The notes beneath the pieces were generated by a model. That model did no database searches and was not told the origin of the DNA. It saw only the letters and a list, made by a program, of their open reading frames with translations. Below, one piece after another: positions 26,512-34,935 of a stretch of 64,000 nt of DNA. The number at the start of each line of letters is the position of its first letter. Within the stretch, counting starts at the first letter, position 1. The translations under genes and the position numbers were made by a program. The DNA is from Streptomyces sp. NBC_00663 (GTDB lineage: Bacteria; Actinomycetota; Actinomycetes; Streptomycetales; Streptomycetaceae), in the NCBI RefSeq assembly GCF_036226885.1, contig NZ_CP109027.1, positions 9,548,001 to 9,612,000 of the forward strand, given 5' to 3'.

Positions 26512-27442
26512 GGGCGCCTGATTCCTTCTCCGCTCGGTCGAGCTGCCGTGCGGCGCGCTCGGTCCATGTGTCGGTCAGTCCGAGGACGACTCCGGCGTCG
26601 GTCCGTGACAGCGCGGCGCGCGCCCGCCCCAGGCAGCGCAGTGCGAGCCGCAGCACCACGGCTGCTCCGCCGCTCAGATACAGCGCGTCGAGGAGGTCGT
26701 CCGCGGTGTGTACGGCGAAGGGAATGTGCGAGGGGTCGGCACTGTCCGGGGCGCTGGTGCCCAACGCGCTGATGCCCAAGGAGACGGGGAAGGTGACGTT
26801 GCGGTGTTCCCAGTCCTCTCTCAGATCTTGCAGATCGTCGAGCAGCTGGAGTCCGGAACACAGGTCCGTGACGGCTTGGGGCAGCTCCGCGAGGTGCCGT
26901 GACCGTCCGCAGCGCGCCGCCACGACAACCAGGGCCAGAATTCCGGGGGCGGCCTTCTCTCCCAGACGGAACACGTCGTCGGGGCTGTAGCCGTCTCCCG
27001 GCCGCTCGTTGTGCGCGATGTCCCGCAAGAGCGCCTCGGCATAGGCGGCCGCACTGGCAGCATGGGACACCAAGAAGCGCTCGGTTCCGGCTCCGAGCCG
27101 TGCGCCGCGCGTTAGGTACAGGGTGAGCGCGGCGTCCATGAGTACAGCTTGCCTGGGGGGAAGCCGTCCCTGGTCGACGAGTTGGTCGTGCAGGACGTAG
27201 TACAGATGACCGAGGCCGAAGACGGTGGCGACCTCCTCCAGCCAACCTCCATCCTCCTCCCCCCAGTGCATGGCCTGGGCGAGTGGCATGTAGAAGAAGC
27301 CGGAGTCGAGGCCGAACACCTTGCGAGGAAGTTCCCGGACCGTCGTATCGAGCGCGGGTACGGCGCAGGTGATCTCGCGGTGAATGCGAGCGACGACGGT
27401 TTCCCAGGGCACGGCGGAGCGCGCCTCGTCCAGCAACGGCAT
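26495..27442 (-). CDS. Class I isoprenoid synthase-fold enzyme
   Basis: A 315-residue all-alpha protein with the two metal-binding motifs of trans-isoprenyl synthases in unusual form: YYVLHDQLVDQ (Asp86, Asp90) in place of the first DDxxD, and LDDLQDLREDWEHRN (Asp202, Asp203, Asp206, Asp210) as the second. The charged spacing supports diphosphate ionisation, but the first motif is weaker than in chain-elongating synthases, so it may be a terpene synthase-like or peptide-modifying (ComQ-like) enzyme. Its ATG overlaps the upstream UbiA stop by one base (TGATG). Confidence 0.78.
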   Translation of the reverse strand: MPLLDEARSAVPWETVVARIHREITCAVPALDTTVRELPRKVFGLDSGFFYMPLAQAMHWGEEDGGWLEEVATVFGLGHLYYVLHDQLVDQGRLPPRQAVLMDAALTLYLTRGARLGAGTERFLVSHAASAAAYAEALLRDIAHNERPGDGYSPDDVFRLGEKAAPGILALVVVAARCGRSRHLAELPQAVTDLCSGLQLLDDLQDLREDWEHRNVTFPVSLGISALGTSAPDSADPSHIPFAVHTADDLLDALYLSGGAAVVLRLALRCLGRARAALSRTDAGVVLGLTDTWTERAARQLDRAEKESGAHARLG

Positions 27443-28470
27443 CAGGCGATCTTCTCCTGCTCACGGGTAGGGAGGGCCACCAGACCGCGCGTCAGCACGA
27501 GCCACACGGCGGTGAGGACGGCGACGACGACCGTCGCGAGGGGTGCCCAGAGCGAGCACGCCACCATCAACGAGAAGAAATTCAAGCCGAGATAACGCTC
27601 CCGGCCGTTCGGGTCCACGGCCCGCGCCTGCCGCACCAGCGTCCACAGCGAATGGCCAGCCATGCCCTGGAGGACGAGCAGTACGGCCGCCACCACCGCG
27701 CGGTGTCCGGCCGAAGACGGCGCGGCCAGGACCAGTGCGAGAAGGGACGCCACCGAACCGAGCAGCAGAACGCAGAGCAACAGCAGATAGGGGCGCGTCG
27801 GTATCAGCCGACCTGAATCGGTCAACCTCACCCCCGCCCGGAGCGCCGTCGTGTCGTCTCCCACCGCCCGATCGTGTTCGAGGTCCTTGAGATTTCCGGC
27901 AACGACATTGAGCAGGACCATGTGGATACCGAAGGCCACGGCCACCAGCCATGCGGGCGTGAGATCACCCGGGCCCGTGACGGCACAGCAGAAGACAGCC
28001 GGTGCGCCCATGTTCACGCCGAACAAGAGGTCCATCACCAAGGGATGGGCAATCCTGCGCTTCTGATGGGTGTTGGAAAAAGTTACTGTTGCGAAAAGGA
28101 CGGTCATGCCCACGGCGAACAACCACCCCGATTCTCCGGCGACCGCGGCGAAGATCGTCAGCACGACGGCCAGAGCCAACTGAACTCCGAGCGCGATACG
28201 CGCCCCGGCAATACTGACAGCACCACTGACCAGAACACTTTTGCGTCGCGCCGGGTTCCGTCGGTCGGACTCCAGATCGGCGAGGTCGTTGACCGTACAT
28301 CCATAGGTGTGACCGAGCACCCCGAGGGCCGAGATCGCGATCACCGGAGCTGGGGAGACGTCTCCCCCTGCGGCCACCAAGGGGCCGAGGGGGTAGACGA
28401 AGGCCGCGGCGCTCGCGGCATGAACCCTGGTCAGCCGACTGTACCGCCGGAGACCGGAATCCTTTCTCAC
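27442..28470 (-). CDS. UbiA-family membrane prenyltransferase (copy 2)
   Basis: A 342-residue membrane protein with around nine hydrophobic segments and both UbiA motifs: NDLADLESD (Asn61, Asp62, Asp65, Asp69) and GNLKDLEHD (Asn193, Asp196, Asp200). I chose GTG 28470, which overlaps the stop of the 52-residue gene (GTGA), over a TTG three bases earlier. Part of the gene near 28050-28110 is richer in A/T codons than its surroundings, which may indicate acquisition. Function is as open as for copy 1: prenyl transfer to a soluble acceptor, or terpene cyclisation. Confidence 0.9.
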   Translation of the reverse strand: MRKDSGLRRYSRLTRVHAASAAAFVYPLGPLVAAGGDVSPAPVIAISALGVLGHTYGCTVNDLADLESDRRNPARRKSVLVSGAVSIAGARIALGVQLALAVVLTIFAAVAGESGWLFAVGMTVLFATVTFSNTHQKRRIAHPLVMDLLFGVNMGAPAVFCCAVTGPGDLTPAWLVAVAFGIHMVLLNVVAGNLKDLEHDRAVGDDTTALRAGVRLTDSGRLIPTRPYLLLLCVLLLGSVASLLALVLAAPSSAGHRAVVAAVLLVLQGMAGHSLWTLVRQARAVDPNGRERYLGLNFFSLMVACSLWAPLATVVVAVLTAVWLVLTRGLVALPTREQEKIA

Positions 28471-28625
28471 CAAGTGACGCCTTCATCGGCGCGCGGTTCG
28501 AGAAGCCGCCGGCGCTCTCGTGTGCTGTCCGCCGTCTCCGCCGTACGCCAGTCCTGCTTGATCGAACCCACGAGCTCTTCGAACAATTCGCGATCTTGGA
28601 TGGTTGTCGAACTACCTTGCTGCAT
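28467..28625 (-). CDS. 52-residue peptide with C-terminal tryptophan
   Basis: A short gene heading the prenyl operon. ATG 28625 has a purine-rich AAGGGGG ribosome site about 5 bases upstream, and the stop overlaps the UbiA start (GTGA), which supports real translation. The peptide is hydrophilic and helical-looking (IQDRELFEELVGSIKQDW), then Arg/Glu-rich, and ends in DEGVTW, with Trp as the last residue. No family recognised. It could be a precursor peptide for modification, a small regulator, or a coupling leader. A longer version from an ATG at 28691 has no good ribosome site. Confidence 0.6.
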   Translation of the reverse strand: MQQGSSTTIQDRELFEELVGSIKQDWRTAETADSTRERRRLLEPRADEGVTW

Positions 28626-28732
28626 ACCCGCCCCCTTGATCAGTGATGCAAAGTTCCAACAGTGTGGCCGAGTGCACCATGAACTGTCCATATGTGCTGA
28701 GTAGTTCGATTATCTGAGATCGGAAGTGCACA
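28626..28732. promoter_or_regulatory. Divergent promoter region between the prenyl operon and the methyltransferase
   Basis: 107 bases, relatively A/T-rich, between divergent starts. It must contain promoters for both directions if both are transcribed. GTGCAC occurs twice, at 28672 and 28726, 54 bases apart. No consensus -35/-10 pair could be assigned with confidence. Confidence 0.4.
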
Positions 28733-29449
28733 ATGATGCGAGCAGCTCACCGGAAAGATCTCAATCGCTCACGGCAAACGATCAGAACCGGGCGGGGAAC
28801 CAGGAAGTTCTACGCATGTGTGTTCGGTTTGGAAGTGGTGGACCGCGCGGGCCTGATTCTCGACATCGGCGCCGGCGACTCACCCTTCGGGCGTGAGCGG
28901 CTGGATGTCGTCCGAGTCGACCCCGCGTACGCGGACGAGCCCCCGGCGGGTTCGAGGGCAGTCGCCGCGCTCGGGCAGGCCCTGCCCTTCGGCGACCGCA
29001 CGTTCTCCGTCGTCCTGGGGAGCTTCGTCGCCCAGCATGTACGGGACGTCGACGAACTGCTGACCGAGTTGCTCCGGGTGCTACGGCCGGAGGGCTTGCT
29101 CGCGCTGCACCCGGTCTGGCGGCCGTCCGCCGGGCGCCGCGCGGTGAACGAACTGGACGGGCATGCCCGCTTGTTGCCGTCTGCCGACATCCGGGCATCC
29201 TGGTACGGCGATCTGCGCCTGCCCCCGCGACGGACGCGGTGGAGGACGCTGCCCTCCTTGGTCCTGCGCCGGCCACCGCACGGGTCGCCGGGGGAACTCG
29301 GCCGGATCGCGGAGACGATCGCCCTGAGCCGCGCACTCGTCCCCCCTGCCGTCATCGCCGTACCGGCGCGCTGGGGCATGCGGGCCCTGGTCCACGCAAG
29401 GGGCACGACACGGCTCACCCTGCCCGGCAACCGGGACTCGCCTCCCTAA
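28733..29449 (+). CDS. SAM-dependent class I methyltransferase
   Basis: A 238-residue Methyltransf_11-type protein. The SAM-binding motif I is LILDIGAGDSPFG (near residue 45), an acidic residue follows at the end of the next strand (VVRVDP), and the motif around LGSFVAQHVRDVDELLTELL with LRPEGLLALHP (about 100-130) is typical. It is divergent from the prenyl operon and overlaps the end of a convergent membrane-protein gene by 4 bases. It could methylate the cluster's product; no direct evidence. Confidence 0.82.
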   Translation: MMRAAHRKDLNRSRQTIRTGRGTRKFYACVFGLEVVDRAGLILDIGAGDSPFGRERLDVVRVDPAYADEPPAGSRAVAALGQALPFGDRTFSVVLGSFVAQHVRDVDELLTELLRVLRPEGLLALHPVWRPSAGRRAVNELDGHARLLPSADIRASWYGDLRLPPRRTRWRTLPSLVLRRPPHGSPGELGRIAETIALSRALVPPAVIAVPARWGMRALVHARGTTRLTLPGNRDSPP

Positions 29450-30096
29450 TTCCCGGCAGCCTTCGGCGAGTCGGTCTCCGCCTTACGCTGCCGGGCAGCG
29501 CGGTGAGCCAGGACGGCGAGCGTCACCGCGGCGCAGGCGATCTGCAACGGCGCGCGCAGCACGAAGCGCGCCACGAGCAGGACATCGGTGTCGCCGCGCA
29601 GGTACAGGACGGTCATCACGACGGCTTCCGCGGCGAACCGTGCCGCCCACAGCAAGGTGAGCAGTGCGTGCGCCCGCTTCGAACCCGGAACCCGGAACCG
29701 CCATCGCCCGGCGACGGCGCGCAGCACCACGCCGATCAGGGGCCGCCGCAGCGCCACGCTCGCCGACAGCACCACCGCGTAAAGCGCGTCGATGAGAATA
29801 CCCGGCAGGAAGTAGTCCTGAGCCCGGCCTGTGAGCGCCGCGAGAGCCACAGAAAGGGCTAGCAATCCCAGGGCCGCCAGCATCTTCCGCGCATGCCCCA
29901 GGCGAGAGGCGATCAGCGTGGCGGCACAACCAACTGCCAGAGCGACGCAGGCCGCCACGGCCAGGGACGCCGACGCGAAGCGCCAGGCGCCGTACCAGAC
30001 GAGGGTCGGTGTGCCGACCAGAGCCACCAGGCAGGCGTCGCGGGCCATCACCGAGCGCCGCGACTGCATCGGCTCCGTCGAATCCGGGGACGTCAC
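29446..30096 (-). CDS. DUF3159-like membrane protein
   Basis: A 216-residue protein with about six transmembrane segments. The end of the fifth region, LLTLLWAARFAAEAVVMTVLYL, matches the LWxxRFxxQ-type motif of DUF3159 proteins. The GTG start at 30096 has GAAGAGGGG upstream. It converges on the methyltransferase gene and its function is unknown. Confidence 0.65.
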   Translation of the reverse strand: MTSPDSTEPMQSRRSVMARDACLVALVGTPTLVWYGAWRFASASLAVAACVALAVGCAATLIASRLGHARKMLAALGLLALSVALAALTGRAQDYFLPGILIDALYAVVLSASVALRRPLIGVVLRAVAGRWRFRVPGSKRAHALLTLLWAARFAAEAVVMTVLYLRGDTDVLLVARFVLRAPLQIACAAVTLAVLAHRAARQRKAETDSPKAAGN

Positions 30097-30164
30097 GGCA
30101 GAGTTGCCCCTCTTCTATCCACTGACGCGTTCCATCCGCGGTCGTGCGGCCTCGAAGGGGCCGG

Positions 30165-30455
30165 TTACCCGAAGAGCAGCATGCCGAGGAACAGCACGCC
30201 GACGATGCCGCCCGCGACGGCTGCCGCCTGCGTCCCCGACGTCATGAAGACCGCCAGGAGGAGCCAGAGGACAAGGAACATCACCGAAGCGATCATCAGA
30301 GGGAAACCGAGATCTTTGGGTTTGGCCCTGGCGAGGGCCGACAGATTCTCGGCGGCCTTCGCGACGATCGCGAAGAGGATAATGCCGCCCGGAATCACGC
30401 TGACGACGGCCGTGGCCACCGTCTGACTGCCGTCCGCGAGCCGCACGTACTCCAC
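30165..30455 (-). CDS. Small three-helix membrane protein
   Basis: A 96-residue protein with three hydrophobic segments (residues about 14-32, 50-70, 75-95) separated by short charged loops (AKAAENLSALARAKPKDLG). The GTG start at 30455 is preceded by AAGGGGGA. Family not recognised. It lies 68 bases upstream of the DUF3159-like gene, in the same direction, and may be co-transcribed. Confidence 0.6.
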   Translation of the reverse strand: MEYVRLADGSQTVATAVVSVIPGGIILFAIVAKAAENLSALARAKPKDLGFPLMIASVMFLVLWLLLAVFMTSGTQAAAVAGGIVGVLFLGMLLFG

Positions 30456-31077
30456 CGATAAGTCCCCCTTACCCGCTCCCAGTTAGCTTCTCGATGCCGG
30501 CCAGTATGGAGAGATCGATCGCCAACTGTCCCGACATCAGAGGCTTGTTACCCGTTTCGTGACCGAAGGAACTCGAAGCGTTGCCGCAGGAGCTGGTACG
30601 GGGCATCAAGGTAGACGATCGAGCGTGAGGAAGGCGTGTCGAGAGCGCGCTTTCTCCTCGTTGGCTTGCCGTTACTCAGGCCGAACTCGTAGAGCTGTGG
30701 GGTCGTGATGGTTCAGGGTGGTGCGCGCCCGGTGGTCTGGGTACGCGGCCAGGGGAACGGCCGGCTCTCCGGGACAGCTGAACAGCGAACTCGCCCCCTT
30801 TTTCCGGACTGGCCCCCATCAAGACGACCTATCAGATCCCATGAGTCGCGGTACTGCCCCATCTAGCCCGGCGCGGCCTCAGCCACGGGGAAGTTGTAAG
30901 CAGGGAGCAGACGTCTCATCCTGCTGTCCTTGTGTGCCGCTCGTTCCCACAGGTCGTCCGGGACAAGATCAGCAGACACCCGACAGATCCTGCCGACACG
31001 ACACCCGACTACCAAGCCCCACAACGACCTTCATGCTGAACGATCAGTTAGGGCTTCCTATCGGTAATGCGGCGCTG
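30456..31077. other. No supported gene
   Basis: 622 bases with no convincing coding region. A long plus-strand frame (30718-31371) is compositionally irregular and runs antisense to the two small genes that follow. The sequence is less GC-rich than the surrounding genes. Confidence 0.4.
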
Positions 31078-31308
31078 TTAGCCGATCATGTGGTCGTTGT
31101 CGAAGTACTCGTCGCCGCGGCAAGCCGAGCAGGTGTCCATCCATTTGCTGGTCCGGGTATTCCACGAGCATGGCCTCACCTTGCACCCCTCGCAGGTCGG
31201 AGAGAGTGGCCGGGCGAAAGCCTCCCGGAGCCGTTCATGGTAGCGGCGGACTGCGAAGACCTGTTGGACGAGCGACAGGCCGTAGACCGTGGGTATGGCG
31301 ATCAGCAC
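31078..31308 (-). CDS. Small membrane-anchored zinc-ribbon-like protein
   Basis: A 76-residue product from GTG 31308. A short hydrophobic N-terminus (VLIAIPTVYGLSLVQQVF) precedes an Arg-rich segment and a Cys4-like knuckle, CEGC...C...CSAC, near residues 40-63. Immediately upstream and overlapping by 7 bases is a 53-residue frame also rich in hydrophobic residues, so this may be the second half of one gene with a frameshift. Family not recognised. Confidence 0.5.
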   Translation of the reverse strand: MLIAIPTVYGLSLVQQVFAVRRYHERLREAFARPLSPTCEGCKVRPCSWNTRTSKWMDTCSACRGDEYFDNDHMIG

Positions 31309-31463
31309 GGCCGCAGAACCCAGGGCCTAGTTGGTTTCGACGTTCCACGGGGCCTCGATATGTCCCAGTAGGCATAGATCCCGAACGGCGTGAACCACAC
31401 CTGAAGCGCAGCCCAGGCCAGCCACTGGGCAGGTCGCACCGGCTTGGGTGCATTCTCATGCAT
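31302..31463 (-). CDS. 53-residue hydrophobic peptide overlapping the zinc-ribbon gene
   Basis: ATG 31463 has a clear AGGGGG ribosome site. The product MHENAPKPVRPAQWLAWAAL continues with a hydrophobic stretch (QVWFTPFGIYAYW) and ends in a stop overlapping the next start. If the frame shifted once near residue 46, it would join the downstream protein to give a roughly 125-residue two-helix zinc-ribbon membrane protein. Either translational coupling or a broken gene. Confidence 0.5.
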   Translation of the reverse strand: MHENAPKPVRPAQWLAWAALQVWFTPFGIYAYWDISRPRGTSKPTRPWVLRPC

Positions 31464-31477
31464 GACCGCCTTACCCC

Positions 31478-31660
31478 CTAGGCGTGCGTGATCTGGTGCA
31501 GCTTCACCGAAGGAACCTCAGCGCCGTTGGAGAAGCGGACAGTAACGAGCCCGTGGAAAAGCGACACCGAAGAGACCGTTCCGCGCATGCCTTTCGTGAC
31601 CCCTCGGCCCAGGTCGACCAGGGCAGTGACCTGGTCCCCGACAACAAAGTTCCTACCCAT
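31478..31660 (-). CDS. Small SH3/KOW-like protein
   Basis: A 60-residue protein starting at ATG 31660 (GAGGCAGG upstream). FVVGDQVTALVDLGRGVTKG, MRGTVSSVSLFHGLVTVRFS and VKLHQITHA give a small beta-barrel pattern (VGDxVxALxD, GxxGTV, VxFxNG) as in KOW or SH3-like domains. It lies 14 bases upstream of the 53-residue gene and is likely co-transcribed with it. Function unknown. Confidence 0.55.
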   Translation of the reverse strand: MGRNFVVGDQVTALVDLGRGVTKGMRGTVSSVSLFHGLVTVRFSNGAEVPSVKLHQITHA

Positions 31661-32007
31661 GCATGCCTGCCTCATCAGCAAGGAGCGAGGGGGGATGGGC
31701 TGCGGGAAGCCCTGGTGATCCCCCAATGGCCCCGAAGGCCCACGCGCGCCCACCGCGTCGCCGGACGAAGAGCTGTCTAAAGAGTCTGACATGAGGGGAT
31801 CGGGTCGGGTCTGTGTGTGGATCGGGGCAGGCGCGTTGGAGATGTTCTGTCGGCGGCGCCTGCGAAGCTCATCCCGAACGATCAATTAGAGCCAGAGTGC
31901 CCACTTTCGTCACACAGCGTAGCCGGCACGCCAGTGGAGACCGCGAACTGGCGACAGTTGAATACGCGAGCCCACCAGTGCCCTCAGTTCGGATATGTGG
32001 AGTAAAA
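31661..32007. other. Divergent intergenic region before the permease gene
   Basis: 347 bases between the small minus-strand genes and the permease start. It must hold promoters in both directions. The last 20 bases before 32008 are A/T-rich (GGAGTAAAA as ribosome site). I searched by eye for a Zur-type palindrome and saw none. Confidence 0.4.
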
Positions 32008-33042
32008 ATGACAAAAGCGGATGAACTGATCGAGGTTGGAGAAGGTGCGGCGGTCGTAGCCGGTGGTCCGCCGCGCCGCGGCCGACTTCCGTGGCCGGTG
32101 GTGGCCGGGAGCCTGGCGACCGTGGCCGTCGCGGTCTGGGTGTCCGGTGCCATGGGCAGTGCGTGGCTTGACGCCCCGGCTGTCCAGACCTGGCGCACCG
32201 TGTGCCTGGCCATCACGGTCCAGGCGCTTCCCTTTCTCCTCCTGGGTACGGCTCTGTCCGGAGCGATCAATGCCTTCGTGCCGGCCGACCTGTTCACGAG
32301 GGTGCTGCCGAAGCGCCCCGCTCTCGCGGTTCCGGTGGCGGGTGCGGCGGGGGCGGTGCTGCCCGGGTGCGAGTGTGCCTCCGTACCGGTCGCCAACAGC
32401 CTGATCCGCCGGGGCGTCACCCCGGCCGCGGCCTTCGCCTTCCTGCTCTCCGCTCCCGCGATCAACCCGATCGTGCTGACCGCCACCGCCGTCGCCTTCC
32501 CGAACAACCCTGCGATGGTCGCCGCCCGGCTGCTCGCCTCGCTCGTCACCGCGGCCGTGATGGGCTGGCTGTGGCTCTGGCTGGGCAAGGAGAAGTGGCT
32601 GCGCCCCGCCGCAGCGCACACCGGCCACCAGCACGGTCACAGCCGCTGGAACGAATTCCGGCAGGGCTTCCAGCACGACTTCCTCAACGCCGGAGGCTTC
32701 CTCGTCCTCGGCGCCATGGCGGCGGCCACCTTCAATGTGGCCGTGCCGCGCTCCGTTCTCGACACCTTCTCCGGCTCGCCCTGGCTGTCAGTGCTCTTCC
32801 TCGCCGGGCTGGCCGTCGTCCTGGCGGTGTGCTCGGAGGCGGACGCTTTCGTCGCGGCCTCCCTCACCGGCTTCTCACCGACCGCCCGACTCGCGTTCAT
32901 GGTGGTCGGCCCGATGGTCGACCTGAAACTGATCGCTCTTCAGGCGGGCACGTTCGGACGGGGGTTCGCCTGGCGCTTCTCCACCGCGACCACCGTTGTG
33001 GCGGTCGCCGTGAGCGTCCTGATCGGAGGCGCACTGCTGTGA
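32008..33042 (+). CDS. YraQ-family (DUF318) permease
   Basis: A 344-residue inner-membrane protein with about eight to ten hydrophobic segments. The family motif GCECASVPVANSLIRRG (around residue 112), SAPAINPIVL and the second-half ACSEADAF-like segment (AVCSEADAFVAASL) are the repeated signatures of ArsP/YraQ-type permeases. A His-rich loop, HTGHQHGHSRWNE, in the middle suggests metal contact. The start at 32008 was preferred over a frame open from 31813. Its stop overlaps the next start (GTGA). Substrate unknown; metal or metalloid export is a common guess for the family. Confidence 0.85.
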   Translation: MTKADELIEVGEGAAVVAGGPPRRGRLPWPVVAGSLATVAVAVWVSGAMGSAWLDAPAVQTWRTVCLAITVQALPFLLLGTALSGAINAFVPADLFTRVLPKRPALAVPVAGAAGAVLPGCECASVPVANSLIRRGVTPAAAFAFLLSAPAINPIVLTATAVAFPNNPAMVAARLLASLVTAAVMGWLWLWLGKEKWLRPAAAHTGHQHGHSRWNEFRQGFQHDFLNAGGFLVLGAMAAATFNVAVPRSVLDTFSGSPWLSVLFLAGLAVVLAVCSEADAFVAASLTGFSPTARLAFMVVGPMVDLKLIALQAGTFGRGFAWRFSTATTVVAVAVSVLIGGALL

Positions 33043-33767
33043 GACGCCCTGTACAGGCAGTGCTGCTGTCCCTGACCGGGATCGGACTGCTGCACGCCGC
33101 CCTCTTCACGGACCTCTACCTGCGTTACGTCAAGGAGGGACTGCGCCCGCTGCTGATCGTCTCCGGGGTCACGCTGCTGCTTCTCGGCCTGGCGGGGGCG
33201 GTTCTGGGCCGGGGACATGCCTCCCTCACCGGTCATGCGCACGGACACGACCACGCAGGGGCGCCACGCATCGCCTGGCTGCTCTTCCTCCCCGCCCTGA
33301 GCCTGCTCCTCTACGCCCCGCCCGCCCTCGGCGCGTATACGGCAGCCCGCTCCAACAACAAGGCCGTCAAGGAACAGAAGGGATTCGACCCCCTGCCCGC
33401 GACTTCACCCCTGCCCATGACGCTCACGGACTTCACCACCCGCGTCCAGCAGGACCACGAGCTGGCCGTCAAAGGCCGCACCGTCCAGATGACCGGCTTC
33501 GTCACCCCGGCCGGTCAGGGCGGCGGTTGGTATCTGACCCGGATCATCTTCACGTGCTGCGCGGCCGACTCACAGTCCGTCAAGGTGCGCATGTACGGCA
33601 CGGAAGTCCCGCCCGCCAACGCCTGGCTCGCGGTGACCGGTACGTGGCACCCCAAGGGCACGCTCGGCACGAAGACGGCCGAGGCCGCCCTCGACGTCCG
33701 CAGCAGCAAGCCCGTCGCCCCGCCGGTCAACGCCTATACGGACGACCTGCCCCTCACGCCTTCCTAG
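33039..33767 (+). CDS. TIGR03943-family putative permease subunit
   Basis: A 242-residue protein with two to three N-terminal membrane helices, a His-rich linker (GHAHGHDHAG near residue 65) and a C-terminal domain with IIFTCCAADSQSVKVRMYG, the conserved Cys-Cys motif of this family. These proteins are regularly paired with YraQ permeases, exactly as here (4-base overlap). The GTG start overlaps the permease stop. Confidence 0.85.
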   Translation: MRRPVQAVLLSLTGIGLLHAALFTDLYLRYVKEGLRPLLIVSGVTLLLLGLAGAVLGRGHASLTGHAHGHDHAGAPRIAWLLFLPALSLLLYAPPALGAYTAARSNNKAVKEQKGFDPLPATSPLPMTLTDFTTRVQQDHELAVKGRTVQMTGFVTPAGQGGGWYLTRIIFTCCAADSQSVKVRMYGTEVPPANAWLAVTGTWHPKGTLGTKTAEAALDVRSSKPVAPPVNAYTDDLPLTPS

Positions 33768-33867
33768 CCGGCATCGTCACCAGATGGCGTGCCCCCGGCG
33801 ACGGCCAATCCAGGCGTGGCGCAGAGGCCGAGGACGCGCAGGACGCTCCCTCGCAGCTTGATCACGC

Positions 33868-34935
33868 TCAAAGGGTGGTGGTCGTCTGCTCGCCGGTTGC
33901 GCTGCCGGCGAGCCACTGGTCCCATCCCAGGTTGAAATCGGCGTAGCCGTTGTCGGCCGGGGCTTTGCCGCGGGGTGAGCCGGTGATGGTGATGGGGTCG
34001 CCCTGTTTGACCTGATCGTAGAACCACTTGGCGTCCGACAGGGACAGGTGCACGCAGCCGTGCGAGCCGCGGGCGCTGCCGCTGCCCGGGTTGGGGTCGC
34101 CGGTCGAGTAGTGGACGTAGGTGCCGGACTGGGTGAGGTGGATGTCCCAGGGCAGTGTCAGGTCGTAGTAGTTCGGGCTGCCCTTGTCACAGCTGATTCC
34201 GACGCTGCACGAGGTCATGTGGACCTTTTCCTGCTTGTCGATGACGGCCATCGTGCCGTCCCACGTCGGGTACTCGGCGCTGCCCGCGTTGATGGACAGG
34301 GTACGCACCGGGGCGCCGTTGCGGCTGACCTTCATGGTGTGGCCGGTCACCGAGACGTCCGCGCGCACGTCGTCACCCACCTTGAACGTGTGCGTGTAAC
34401 TGTGTACGCCGTAGCGTCCGTTGCCGTTGCTGACGCCTGTCATGTCGGCGTCGATCTTCACCGTCGTGCCGGAGGGCCAGTACGTCTTCGGGCGCCAGTC
34501 GGCGCGTTTGTCGCCCATCCAGTGCCAGGCGCCGGCCACCGTCTGTGAGGCGCTCACCTTCATGTGCTTCTCCACGGCGGCTCGCGCCTTGGCCGCCACA
34601 GGGTTCGTGAAGATCACCGAGATGGGCATGGCCACGCCGACCGTCGTTCCCGTCTGGGGGGTGATGGTCTCCAGCAGCATCGGCGGGCCCGCAGGCTTCG
34701 TGGGCGACGGGGAGGTGCTCGCACTCGGCTTTCTCGACGCCTTTGCGTCGTCGCCGCTCGCCTTGTCACTGCCGCCCCCACCGCAGGCGCTCGCGCCCAC
34801 CAGCATCACACCCGTGACGAATGCGACCCATATGCTGCCCTTGCGCCGTCCCACGAACCGCCCCGTCTTCTCGCTCTTCGGCCCTGACGGGCCCGTCTTC
34901 CTGTCAGACAGAGAGGGCGCGGGTTGCAGTTGCAT
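33868..34935 (-). CDS. L,D-transpeptidase lipoprotein (Ig-like + YkuD domains)
   Basis: A 355-residue cell-wall cross-linking enzyme that forms 3-3 peptide bonds. A lipoprotein signal ends at the lipobox GASAC. After a Ser/Pro/Lys linker comes an Ig-like domain (PQTGTTVGVAMPISVIFTNP, then the AGAWHW region) and the YkuD catalytic domain with the motif GSHGCVHLSLSDAKWFY containing the His and nucleophilic Cys, followed by the C-terminal NLGWDQWLAG segment. The ATG at 34935 has no strong ribosome site; a start at a GTG just before the signal core is also possible. It converges on the permease operon. Confidence 0.9.
   Translation of the reverse strand: MQLQPAPSLSDRKTGPSGPKSEKTGRFVGRRKGSIWVAFVTGVMLVGASACGGGGSDKASGDDAKASRKPSASTSPSPTKPAGPPMLLETITPQTGTTVGVAMPISVIFTNPVAAKARAAVEKHMKVSASQTVAGAWHWMGDKRADWRPKTYWPSGTTVKIDADMTGVSNGNGRYGVHSYTHTFKVGDDVRADVSVTGHTMKVSRNGAPVRTLSINAGSAEYPTWDGTMAVIDKQEKVHMTSCSVGISCDKGSPNYYDLTLPWDIHLTQSGTYVHYSTGDPNPGSGSARGSHGCVHLSLSDAKWFYDQVKQGDPITITGSPRGKAPADNGYADFNLGWDQWLAGSATGEQTTTTL

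Noticed and set aside
28672..28731. GTGCAC repeated in the divergent promoter
   Set aside because: Six-base identity is too short to claim an operator; kept only as a note in the intergenic entry.
30718..31371. 217-codon plus-strand frame
   Set aside because: No ribosome site, irregular composition, and antisense to two better-supported small genes.
31038..31892. Imperfect direct repeat GAACGATCA(G/A)TTAG(G/A)GC at 31038 and 31876 flanking small genes
   Set aside because: 15 of 17 matching bases within 1 kb is expected by chance a few times in a window this size; no other sign of an element boundary.
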